Shown one piece after another: positions 51,344 through 58,092 of a stretch of 64,000 nucleotides of DNA; position 1 is the stretch's first letter; each line of letters begins with the position of its first letter. The stretch spans positions 124,001-188,000 of the forward strand of contig NZ_JTDK01000001.1 of assembly GCF_000802305.1 (NCBI RefSeq). The letters are read 5' to 3'. The translations under genes were made by a program, and so were the position numbers. Source of the DNA: Microbacterium mangrovi (GTDB lineage: Bacteria; Actinomycetota; Actinomycetes; Actinomycetales; Microbacteriaceae). The notes under the pieces are model-generated. The model was given only the letters and a program-made list of their open reading frames with translations. It ran no database searches and was not told the origin of the DNA.

Positions 51344-51414
51344 ACTCAAAAAGCCGAAAACACCGCTCAACTCCGCCGAATTCGCGTTCTGGGGCGTCGA
51401 ACCGGTGTGACCGT
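51344..51414 (+). promoter_or_regulatory. Box array H: ACTCAA and GCTCAA with GACCGT element
   Basis: ACTCAA at 51344-51349 and GCTCAA at 51365-51370, 21 bp apart; GACCGT (51409-51414) begins 44 bp after the second. It drives the long operon from 51483 to 56389. Confidence 0.7.
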
Positions 51415-51482
51415 CGACTGGTGTGTGCGGGCCGCACGGCTCATGGATGCATGCACGCCATTCACTGCAAAGGAATCATGAA

Positions 51483-52154
51483 ATGAAGGAAAAGACCCGC
51501 ACGCGGCTGCGCGTCGCCGGCACCGCTGCGGCACTGGTCGCCGGATCCGTCGCACTCGCCGCCCCCGCGATGGCGGCCACCGCGTTCCCCGGCTACAACG
51601 TCGCGGACAGCAAGGTGGACGCGTCGCCCGGTGACCAGGTGACGCTGCACTGGAGCTACTGGAACGCCGGGAGCTCGGACATCTCCGGGATCACCGGCGG
51701 ACAGGCCGTGTTCCACGCGCCCAAGGGAACGAGCTTCGTGACCCAGAGCTCGGTCAAGACCGAGTACGCGAAGAACGGAGGCATCCTGACCCCCGCCGCG
51801 CAGAACCTCTCCGGCTGCACGCTGTCCGACGCGAACGCGACGCTGACGTGTCAGGTTCCCGGCGGCTGGAACTGGCCCGCCGACGTCATCTTCCGCTTCG
51901 ACCCGAAGGTCGTCGTGGCGGATGACGCGGCCGCCGGCACGTATAGCGCGGCGGCGGACGTGACGCTCACCGCCGCGGGCGGCACGTACACGATCGACGA
52001 CGGCACGCTCGACGTCAACATCATCGCCGCGGCGGGCGCTCCCGTCGTCGAGCCGGGCGGCCTCGCGGTCGCCGGTGGTGCGGCCGCTGTCGCCGCCGCG
52101 GGGATCGGCACGATGTTCGTCGTCCGCCGGCGCAAGCAGCCCCAGGCGGACTGA
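51483..52154 (+). CDS. Secreted, C-terminally anchored surface protein
   Basis: A 223-aa protein with a signal peptide (RTRLRVAGTAAALVAGSVALAA, cleavage after AMA near residue 31), a beta-rich middle (about residues 35-180) with two Cys, and a C-terminal tripartite tail: Pro-Gly-Gly, a hydrophobic helix and RRRK. That tail is the layout used by sortase, exosortase and archaeosortase substrates; no LPXTG is present. It is the first gene of the operon that also encodes an exosortase-like enzyme. ATG 51483 has AGGA 8 nt upstream; a two-codon ORF ends in the same ATG. Confidence 0.75.
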   Translation: MKEKTRTRLRVAGTAAALVAGSVALAAPAMAATAFPGYNVADSKVDASPGDQVTLHWSYWNAGSSDISGITGGQAVFHAPKGTSFVTQSSVKTEYAKNGGILTPAAQNLSGCTLSDANATLTCQVPGGWNWPADVIFRFDPKVVVADDAAAGTYSAAADVTLTAAGGTYTIDDGTLDVNIIAAAGAPVVEPGGLAVAGGAAAVAAAGIGTMFVVRRRKQPQAD

Positions 52155-52170
52155 GCCACTGACTGCGCCA

Positions 52171-52207
52171 CGGCGGAGCGTCCCATCGGCCGATGCACGC
52201 TCCGCCG
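52171..52207 (+). terminator. Strong hairpin between operon genes
   Basis: CGGCGGAGCGT pairs with ACGCTCCGCCG, and the loop itself contains the palindrome CATCGGCCGATG. It sits between the surface-protein gene and the 57-aa peptide gene. It has no clear U-run, so partial attenuation or mRNA end protection is more likely than full termination. Confidence 0.65.
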
Positions 52208-52232
52208 CGGCGCCCACAGAAAGGAATCCCAG

Positions 52233-52406
52233 ATGTACGGCAACCTGCCAGGCGCGAGCGTCGCCACCGGAGGCGTCGTCGCATCCGCCGGATACCCGGC
52301 GGTAGGCTTCGCGATCGCGGGGCTCGCGGCGGTGATCGCCGCCGCGCTGATCCTGCGGACGAAGCTGCTGCTGCGGAGCACCGAGCACCGGTCGCACGAC
52401 GGCTGA
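52233..52406 (+). CDS. 57-aa membrane peptide
   Basis: A 57-aa protein with a short Gly-rich outer head (MYGNLPGASVATGGVVASAG), one hydrophobic helix (about residues 22-42) and a basic end, like the isolated tail of a surface protein. It has AAAGGAA 8 nt upstream of its ATG. Hairpins flank it on both sides, so its dose may differ from its neighbours. It may be a small subunit or substrate of the exosortase-like enzyme. Not seen as a known family. Confidence 0.6.
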   Translation: MYGNLPGASVATGGVVASAGYPAVGFAIAGLAAVIAAALILRTKLLLRSTEHRSHDG

Positions 52407-52413
52407 GCCCCCG

Positions 52414-52448
52414 GTCGTGGCGCGGGCGAGCCGACCCCGCGCCACGAC
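52414..52448 (+). terminator. Strong hairpin after the peptide gene
   Basis: GTCGTGGCGCGGG pairs with CCCGCGCCACGAC, a 13-bp perfect stem with a 9-nt loop, 7 bp after the stop of the 57-aa peptide gene. No U-run is present. It could lower expression of the glycosyltransferase and exosortase genes downstream. Confidence 0.65.
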
Positions 52449-52522
52449 GGTTCCCGACCACGAACCACCCGGGTGCTCCGCCGGAGCGCCACCACCTCGA
52501 CCACCCCTCAAGGATCCGATCC

Positions 52523-53875
52523 GTGTTTCTCGTCTTCAGCGCCCTCTCGACTGCGCTCGTCGTGTCGTTCTGCGCGTACGTCGCGTCGATCCTGATCCCG
52601 TTCCTGCGCCGACCCACGCAGCCCCCCGGTGATGCCGCCGACTTCGACTGGCACATCTTCGTGCCATGCCGTGACGAGGAGGCTGTCATCGAGACGACCA
52701 TGGGACGCCTGCGCGAGACCTTTCCTGACGCGCACGTCTGGGTGATCGACGACGACAGCGACGATGCGACGGGCCGTCTCGTCGCCGAGCGAACCGTGTG
52801 CGACCCGCACGTCCACCTCGTGCAGCGCCGGCGCCCGGACGCGCGCACCGGCAAGGGTGATGCGCTCAATGCCGCGTACGCCGCCCTCGACGAATACCTG
52901 CCCGCGGACACCGACCGCTCGGCGGTCATCGTGTGCGTCGTGGATGCCGACGGCGAGCTCGCCCCGAACGCCCTCGCACAGGTCGCAGGCAGAGACGTGT
53001 TCGCCGACCCGAAGGTCGGCGCGGCGCAGATCACCGTGTGGATGAAGAACCGCAACGACCGCAACCCCCTCCCGCACCGGGGGCGCTTCGTCAATCTGTG
53101 CGCGAGGTACCTCATCCGGATGCAGGACATCGAGTTCCGGACGATGATCGCGGCGATGCAGTCGCTGCGGGAGCGGACGCGCACCGTCGGCCTCGGCGGC
53201 AACGGCCAGTTCACGCGCCTGAGCACGCTGGACGAGATCGAGCACCGCTACGGCGAGCCGTGGCACGGATCCCTCCTCGAAGACTATGAGCTGGGCGTCC
53301 ATGTGCTGCTGGCCGGATACGAGAACCGGCACGTGCACGACACCCATGTGAGCCAGGAGGCGCTGGTGAACTTCCGGCGGTTCACGACCCAGCGCACGCG
53401 GTGGTCTCAGGGCAACATCCAGTGCGCCCGCTACATCAAGGACATCGTGATGTCGCGGCACTTCGACAACGTGGGCGTACTCGAGAGCTCCTACTACCTG
53501 GTCCTTCCGTTCATCCAGGTCGTCGGCTTCATCACCTGGATCTTCCTGCTCGCGGCGACCGTCGTCGGATTCGCCCAGGTGCCGGACGCCGCCGGCCACT
53601 GGCTCGTCGCGAACTGGGCCGCGCTGCCCATGCTCCTGGTCTTCGGCATCGGGCCGTTCTTCATCTGGGGGCCGATCTACCGCCGGCAGTGCGAACCCGA
53701 TCGGCCCTTCTGGGCGGGCATCCTTTGGGGGATCGGGATGTGGCTGTTCGTCTTCTATCTCTACGTCTCCCTGTCGCGCGCGTTCTTCCGGGTGATCACC
53801 GGGCGCAACGGCTGGGCCAAGACACGACGCAATGCCGAGATGCACTCCATCGGCGTCGTCGCGAAGGAGGCGTGA
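52523..53875 (+). CDS. GT2-family membrane glycosyltransferase
   Basis: A 450-aa processive-type glycosyltransferase. One N-terminal helix is followed by a GT-A domain with FVPCRDEE, DDDSDD, a DxD-type VDADGEL and QRTRW (QxxRW) near residue 290, then three or four C-terminal helices. It resembles cellulose synthase/hyaluronan synthase-like GT2 enzymes and glycosyltransferases that accompany exosortases in Gram-positives. GTG 52523 has AGGA 8 nt upstream. It is 1-bp-coupled (TGATG) to the exosortase-like gene. Confidence 0.88.
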   Translation: MFLVFSALSTALVVSFCAYVASILIPFLRRPTQPPGDAADFDWHIFVPCRDEEAVIETTMGRLRETFPDAHVWVIDDDSDDATGRLVAERTVCDPHVHLVQRRRPDARTGKGDALNAAYAALDEYLPADTDRSAVIVCVVDADGELAPNALAQVAGRDVFADPKVGAAQITVWMKNRNDRNPLPHRGRFVNLCARYLIRMQDIEFRTMIAAMQSLRERTRTVGLGGNGQFTRLSTLDEIEHRYGEPWHGSLLEDYELGVHVLLAGYENRHVHDTHVSQEALVNFRRFTTQRTRWSQGNIQCARYIKDIVMSRHFDNVGVLESSYYLVLPFIQVVGFITWIFLLAATVVGFAQVPDAAGHWLVANWAALPMLLVFGIGPFFIWGPIYRRQCEPDRPFWAGILWGIGMWLFVFYLYVSLSRAFFRVITGRNGWAKTRRNAEMHSIGVVAKEA

Positions 53876-54492
53876 TGACCGCGCAGCCCATCACCCGGCG
53901 GGCGGCCCGGATGCGGCAGCCGCGCTGGCTCACCGGCGGGCGCGTCCTGCGCTTGCTCGGTGCGACGGCGACGATCGTCGTCGTCGGCGTTCTGCTCGCC
54001 CACGAACGCGCGACGCGTGCGGCAGAGGCGTGGCTCGCGGAGGGCTGGCTCGATCGGACCGTGCCGCACGGGGTCGAACTCTGGGGTGAGCGCCTGATCC
54101 TCCAGCTGCCCGAGCCCACCCACCAGGGTCTGCCCGCCCGGGTCGCCCTGGAGATCACCGCGCAGTGCGCGTCGTACGTCGCCGTTGTCCCGCTGCTGGT
54201 GCTGTTCGCCCTCATCCTGGGCCTGACGCGCGTGAGCTGGGCCCGGTGGGGTGCGGCGGCCCTGATCGGGGTCGCCGGAATGCTCCTGACCAACCAGATC
54301 CGACTGTGGATGATCGCGGCGAGCACGGCAGCGTGGGGGATGGATCCCGGCTACACGCTGAGCCACGGATTCGTCGGCTCCGCGTTCGGGATCATCGGCT
54401 TCGCGGCGTTCGCCGTGCTGTCCCTGGCGCTCCTCGACCCCCGGCTGATCGGACGGGGTCGCCGCACGCGGCGGGAGCACGCCCATGACTGA
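53875..54492 (+). CDS. Exosortase/archaeosortase-like transpeptidase
   Basis: A 205-aa polytopic membrane protein with about six helices and the Cys-Arg-His trio that defines exosortases: Cys98 in EITAQCAS, Arg143 in TNQIRLW and His164 in TLSHGFVG. Exosortases process and probably attach secreted proteins with a tripartite C-terminal tail, in association with exopolysaccharide genes. The gene overlaps the glycosyltransferase stop by one base and the next gene by 8 nt. The 223-aa protein and 57-aa peptide upstream are candidate substrates. The subgroup cannot be named by eye. Confidence 0.82.
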   Translation: MTAQPITRRAARMRQPRWLTGGRVLRLLGATATIVVVGVLLAHERATRAAEAWLAEGWLDRTVPHGVELWGERLILQLPEPTHQGLPARVALEITAQCASYVAVVPLLVLFALILGLTRVSWARWGAAALIGVAGMLLTNQIRLWMIAASTAAWGMDPGYTLSHGFVGSAFGIIGFAAFAVLSLALLDPRLIGRGRRTRREHAHD

Positions 54493-55165
54493 CCCCGTCA
54501 CCCGCGCCCGAGGCCCGAGGAGGACGAGCCGCGTCGAGAACCGATCGGGCCGCGTGTGGCCGGCGATCCGGCTCAACGCCGCATTGTCGCTCAGCGAGAC
54601 GGCCGCCGTGCTCGTCGGCGCCACGGCCCTGTGGCTCAATCCGACCGGGGCGACGCTCGCTCACCCCGACTCGGTGGGCGTGACCGAGTTCCTGCTCGCG
54701 ACCGGTCTGCTGCTCGGCATCCGCGGCGTGAGCGTCACGTCCGCGCCGCCGCCCCGCTGGGACACCGTCGCGGGCATCCGGCTTCCGCACGGCGAGACGG
54801 TCGCCTACCAGGCGATCCGCGACGTCGCGATGGTCGTCCTCGCCGCCGTGGCGATGCTTTCCGACTCGTACTTCTTCCAGTGGGTCATGGCGTTCGGCGT
54901 CATGTTCTGGGCGACGCTCGGATCGGTCGAGCTGCTCCTCTCCGTCTTCGTCCGGCGCAATTCCGCAGGAATCGCGATGCGGGCTCTGACCGTGGTCGCG
55001 GGGCTCATCGGCCTCGTCCTCCTGCAGGGGGTTCACCAGTGGAGCCCCGCGCTTCTCGGTTCGGTCGCGATCCTGGTGCTCGCCTCGGCCTGTCTCGGAC
55101 TCGTTCTGTCGTTCTGGTTCCTCGTCGTCGTGCGTGCGCCGCGAAGGGGGTCGAATGCGACCTGA
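54485..55165 (+). CDS. Multi-spanning membrane protein of the exosortase operon
   Basis: A 226-aa integral membrane protein with a basic cytosolic head and about six or seven helices, one with a W-rich region (DSYFFQWVMAFGVMFWATL). No family recognised. It overlaps the exosortase-like gene by 8 nt and precedes the UDP-GlcNAc 2-epimerase by 48 bp. It may serve the glycan exporter or exosortase complex; that is inference from location. Confidence 0.65.
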   Translation: MTDPVTRARGPRRTSRVENRSGRVWPAIRLNAALSLSETAAVLVGATALWLNPTGATLAHPDSVGVTEFLLATGLLLGIRGVSVTSAPPPRWDTVAGIRLPHGETVAYQAIRDVAMVVLAAVAMLSDSYFFQWVMAFGVMFWATLGSVELLLSVFVRRNSAGIAMRALTVVAGLIGLVLLQGVHQWSPALLGSVAILVLASACLGLVLSFWFLVVVRAPRRGSNAT

Positions 55166-55213
55166 CCGCGCCCCGCGCCGCACCCGCCCCACGATCCAGG
55201 AGACCGATTCCGC

Positions 55214-56389
55214 ATGAAGAAGCTGATGCCCGTCTACGGCACGCGCCCCGAAGCCATCAAGATGGCCCCGCTCGTGAGGTCGTTCGCGGCCGATCCGGAA
55301 TTCACCGTCGCGACGGTCGTCACCGGGCAGCACCGCGACATGCTGGACCAGGTCAACAGGCAGTTCGGGATCCGGCCGTGCGAGGACCTCGACATCATGA
55401 CGGCCCGCCAGTCACCGGCCGACGTCATCGCGCGCACGATCGAGGGGCTCGATCGCACCATCGCCCGGCACGCGCCCGACGCCGTGATCGTGCAGGGAGA
55501 CACGACTTCCGCCATGGCGGCGGCGCTGGCGGCGTTCAACCGGCGGGTGCCGGTCGTGCACGTCGAGGCCGGGCTGCGCTCCGGCGACCTGCACAGCCCG
55601 TTCCCCGAAGAGGGGAACCGTCGCGTGATCGGGCAGATCGCGAGTCTCCATCTCGCACCCACGCCGCGCGCGAAGAAGCACCTGATCGAGTCCGGGATCC
55701 CCGACGCGGCGATCGCGACGACCGGGAACACCGTGGTCGACGCCCTCGAGCTGATCCTCGAGTCCACCCGTCCGCAGTTCACCGACGCCCGCGTGGCCGC
55801 GATCTTCGGCGCGCCGCGCCCGACCGTGCTGGTCACGGCGCACCGGCGGGAGAACCACGGAGCGCCGATGCGGCGCATCGGCCGCGCGCTGGTCACCCTG
55901 GCCGCGCGATTTCCCGATCACGACTTCCTGCTGCCTGCGCACCCGCACCCGGCCGTCGCGGAGTCCCTCCTGCCCGAGGTGATCGGCATCCGGAACCTCG
56001 TCGTCACCAGCCCCCTGTCGTACGCCGAGATGGCGCACGTGATGGCCCGGGTCGACCTGGTCATGACCGATTCCGGCGGCGTCCAGGAGGAGGCCCCGGC
56101 GCTCGGCAAGCCGGTCCTGGTGCTGCGCGAGAACACGGAGCGCCCCGAAGGGGTGGAGGCGGGCACCGTCCGTCTCGTCGGGACCGATCCGCATCGCATC
56201 ATCGAGGAGGTGTCGACCCTGCTCACCGACGCCGTCGCGTACGAGCGGATGGCGCGGGCGGTCAACCCGTACGGCGACGGCCGCGCCGCCGAACGGACGA
56301 CCGCCGCCGTCCGCGCCTTCTTCGGGCTCGGACCGCAGATGCCCGACTTCGCTCCGCGCACCGTCGTCGGCGCGGGCGCCTCATCGTGA
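55214..56389 (+). CDS. wecB: UDP-N-acetylglucosamine 2-epimerase
   Basis: A 391-aa non-hydrolysing epimerase that makes UDP-ManNAc for surface glycans. YGTRPEAIKMAPL at the N-terminus, the TGQHRDML loop, GDTTSAMA, HVEAGLRSGD, TAHRRENHG and the C-terminal MTDSGGVQEEAPALGKPVLVLRENTERPEG segments are all family hallmarks. It closes the exosortase operon and probably provides the activated sugar for the GT2 enzyme. The fold is certain; the exact sugar is inferred. Confidence 0.93.
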   Translation: MKKLMPVYGTRPEAIKMAPLVRSFAADPEFTVATVVTGQHRDMLDQVNRQFGIRPCEDLDIMTARQSPADVIARTIEGLDRTIARHAPDAVIVQGDTTSAMAAALAAFNRRVPVVHVEAGLRSGDLHSPFPEEGNRRVIGQIASLHLAPTPRAKKHLIESGIPDAAIATTGNTVVDALELILESTRPQFTDARVAAIFGAPRPTVLVTAHRRENHGAPMRRIGRALVTLAARFPDHDFLLPAHPHPAVAESLLPEVIGIRNLVVTSPLSYAEMAHVMARVDLVMTDSGGVQEEAPALGKPVLVLRENTERPEGVEAGTVRLVGTDPHRIIEEVSTLLTDAVAYERMARAVNPYGDGRAAERTTAAVRAFFGLGPQMPDFAPRTVVGAGASS

Positions 56390-56529
56390 CCTGCTGACGG
56401 CGGAGTCGGCCGCGCCGCGCCGCTGCTTGTGCCAGATCCCCGGCCAAACGTCAAGCACCTGTGCGGGAGGCTCAGAGGATGCCGATACTGACGGCGTCGT
56501 CGCAAGACGATGCCCGAAGGAGGTAACCC

Positions 56530-57030
56530 ATGTCACCCGCAGCAACAACCGCGCTCATCGTGGTGATCGTGCTCGTCGTGATCATCCTGGCGGTGATTCT
56601 CGTGATGATCGGCACCCGCCGGCGCCGCGACGCCGCACACCGGGAGAAGGCCGCGCAGCTGCGTGACGCGTCCCGGGATGCGCAGCTCACAGCCCAGCAG
56701 CACGAGGTGGATGCCACCCGGGCCGAGGCCGCGGCCAAGCAGGCCGAGATCGACGCTGCCCGGATGCGCGAGCAGGCGACCGAGCGTCGCTCCGCGTCGG
56801 AGGAGGCCCAGGCCGAGGCCGCTCGCCAGAACGAGCGCGCGGCGCGAATCGATCCCGACGTGGACACCCGTGCCGGGCGGCGGGCCGCGAACGATCCCGC
56901 CACCCAGGGCGGGGCATCCACCCCGGGTGCGCCCACGCGCGATCCCGGCGCCGCACCGGCACCGACGGCCGACCCGGCCGCACGGCCCGTTCCGCCGCCC
57001 GCCGACCCCGACGCCGCACCCCACAACTGA
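56530..57030 (+). CDS. Single-span membrane protein with coiled coil
   Basis: A 166-aa protein with one N-terminal helix (residues 6-28), a basic stop-transfer RRRR, a long charged coiled coil (about residues 35-110, Ala/Glu/Gln/Arg-rich) and a Pro/Ala tail. It has AAGGAGG 6 nt before the ATG. Family not recognised, though it resembles small actinobacterial envelope-associated proteins. It is outside the box regulon. Confidence 0.75.
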   Translation: MSPAATTALIVVIVLVVIILAVILVMIGTRRRRDAAHREKAAQLRDASRDAQLTAQQHEVDATRAEAAAKQAEIDAARMREQATERRSASEEAQAEAARQNERAARIDPDVDTRAGRRAANDPATQGGASTPGAPTRDPGAAPAPTADPAARPVPPPADPDAAPHN

Positions 57031-57054
57031 GGGGCCGGCGTCCGCCGCTCGAGG

Positions 57055-57957
57055 TCAGCCCGCGGCGCTGACCTCGAGCTGCCCGTCCCGGACCCGTGTG
57101 CGCAAGACGTGCTGCGGACTCGTCGCGGGGCCATGGACGACCGCGCCGTCGGTCAGGGAGAACTCGCTGCCGTGCCACGGGCAGGTGACGCAGGGACCGG
57201 CATCCGGCTCGTCGACGAGGTCGCCGTCGCTCAGCGGCCCCGCGAGGTGCGAGCATTCGTCGGCGATCGCCCACACCCGGTCGCCCACGCGGTAGACCAG
57301 GACGGGAACGGCATCCACGATGCGGCGGGTCATCCGGCGGTCCGGCACCTCGTCGATGGGTCCGACCGCGTACCACTCGTCGGGCAGCACGAACGGGACC
57401 CGCTCATCGTGGTTCGATCCGACCGCCTGCCGGTAGGCGAGGTGACCGCCCAGGAACCCGCCGGCGGTGGCGCTCGCCAGCCCGAGCTCGGCGAGGAGCG
57501 TCGCACTCACCCGCCGTCCGCGCACCCGCTGCACGAAGGATGCCGCGAAGAACCCCACCGCCATCGTGTTGGACGCCCAGTGCACGAGGCCCACGCGTTG
57601 CTGCTGCTGATGGGTCTTCGCCCAGTCGAGGATCCCGGCGGCCGCGGCCGGCAGGGCCGCCGCGGTGCCGACGCCGGCGAGCACCGTGCTCGGCAGACGC
57701 CCGCCCGGCACATGATCGAGGATCACCGTCGACAGCCACGCTCCGAGCGGCACCTGGACGAGCAGCGGGTGCGCGGGGTGGCCGATGGGGACGCCGTGCA
57801 GCAGGTCGCGGAACGCACCGGCCGGGACGAACCGGTTCACCGCGCCGCTCACGGGGCCGGCGACCCGGTCGAGCACCTCCGCGTTCTCGATCCGATCCAT
57901 GACGCGTGTGACGGCCCGGCCGAGGCGGCGGGGAGCCGATTGTGCGAGAGAAGTCAT
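57055..57957 (-). CDS. DUF2231 membrane domain fused to a Rieske [2Fe-2S] domain
   Basis: A 300-aa protein. Residues 45-175 form the DUF2231-type helical membrane region (LHGVPIGHPAHPLLVQVPLGAWLSTVILD). Residues about 190-300 carry a Rieske domain with CSHLAGPLSDG and CPWHGSEF, supplying the Cys2-His2 cluster ligands. It is probably a membrane-bound electron-transfer protein. The start at 57957 (MTSLAQS) is chosen over an in-frame ATG at 58005 because the basic first residues match the family better. Confidence 0.85.
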   Translation of the reverse strand: MTSLAQSAPRRLGRAVTRVMDRIENAEVLDRVAGPVSGAVNRFVPAGAFRDLLHGVPIGHPAHPLLVQVPLGAWLSTVILDHVPGGRLPSTVLAGVGTAAALPAAAAGILDWAKTHQQQQRVGLVHWASNTMAVGFFAASFVQRVRGRRVSATLLAELGLASATAGGFLGGHLAYRQAVGSNHDERVPFVLPDEWYAVGPIDEVPDRRMTRRIVDAVPVLVYRVGDRVWAIADECSHLAGPLSDGDLVDEPDAGPCVTCPWHGSEFSLTDGAVVHGPATSPQHVLRTRVRDGQLEVSAAG

Positions 57958-58040
57958 AGCCGGACGGTAAGGATGCCGTGCGCTCGCCGGCCACCGGGTT
58001 GACACAGCCGGATCGAATGGTCAAGGCGTGACGGGGACGA

Positions 58041-58076
58041 CACTCGGACGCCCGGGGCATCCCGGCCGTCCGAGTG
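58041..58076 (-). terminator. Terminator of the phosphodiesterase gene
   Basis: CACTCGGACG and CGTCCGAGTG form a 10-bp perfect stem around a GC-rich loop, 17 bp beyond the stop of the minus-strand phosphodiesterase gene. Confidence 0.7.
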
Positions 58077-58092
58077 GATCGGGGCCCGACGG

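Noticed and set aside
41426..51414. ACTCAA boxes as -35 elements
   Set aside because: They lie 37-38 bp upstream of the -10, too far for a -35, and occur in multiples.
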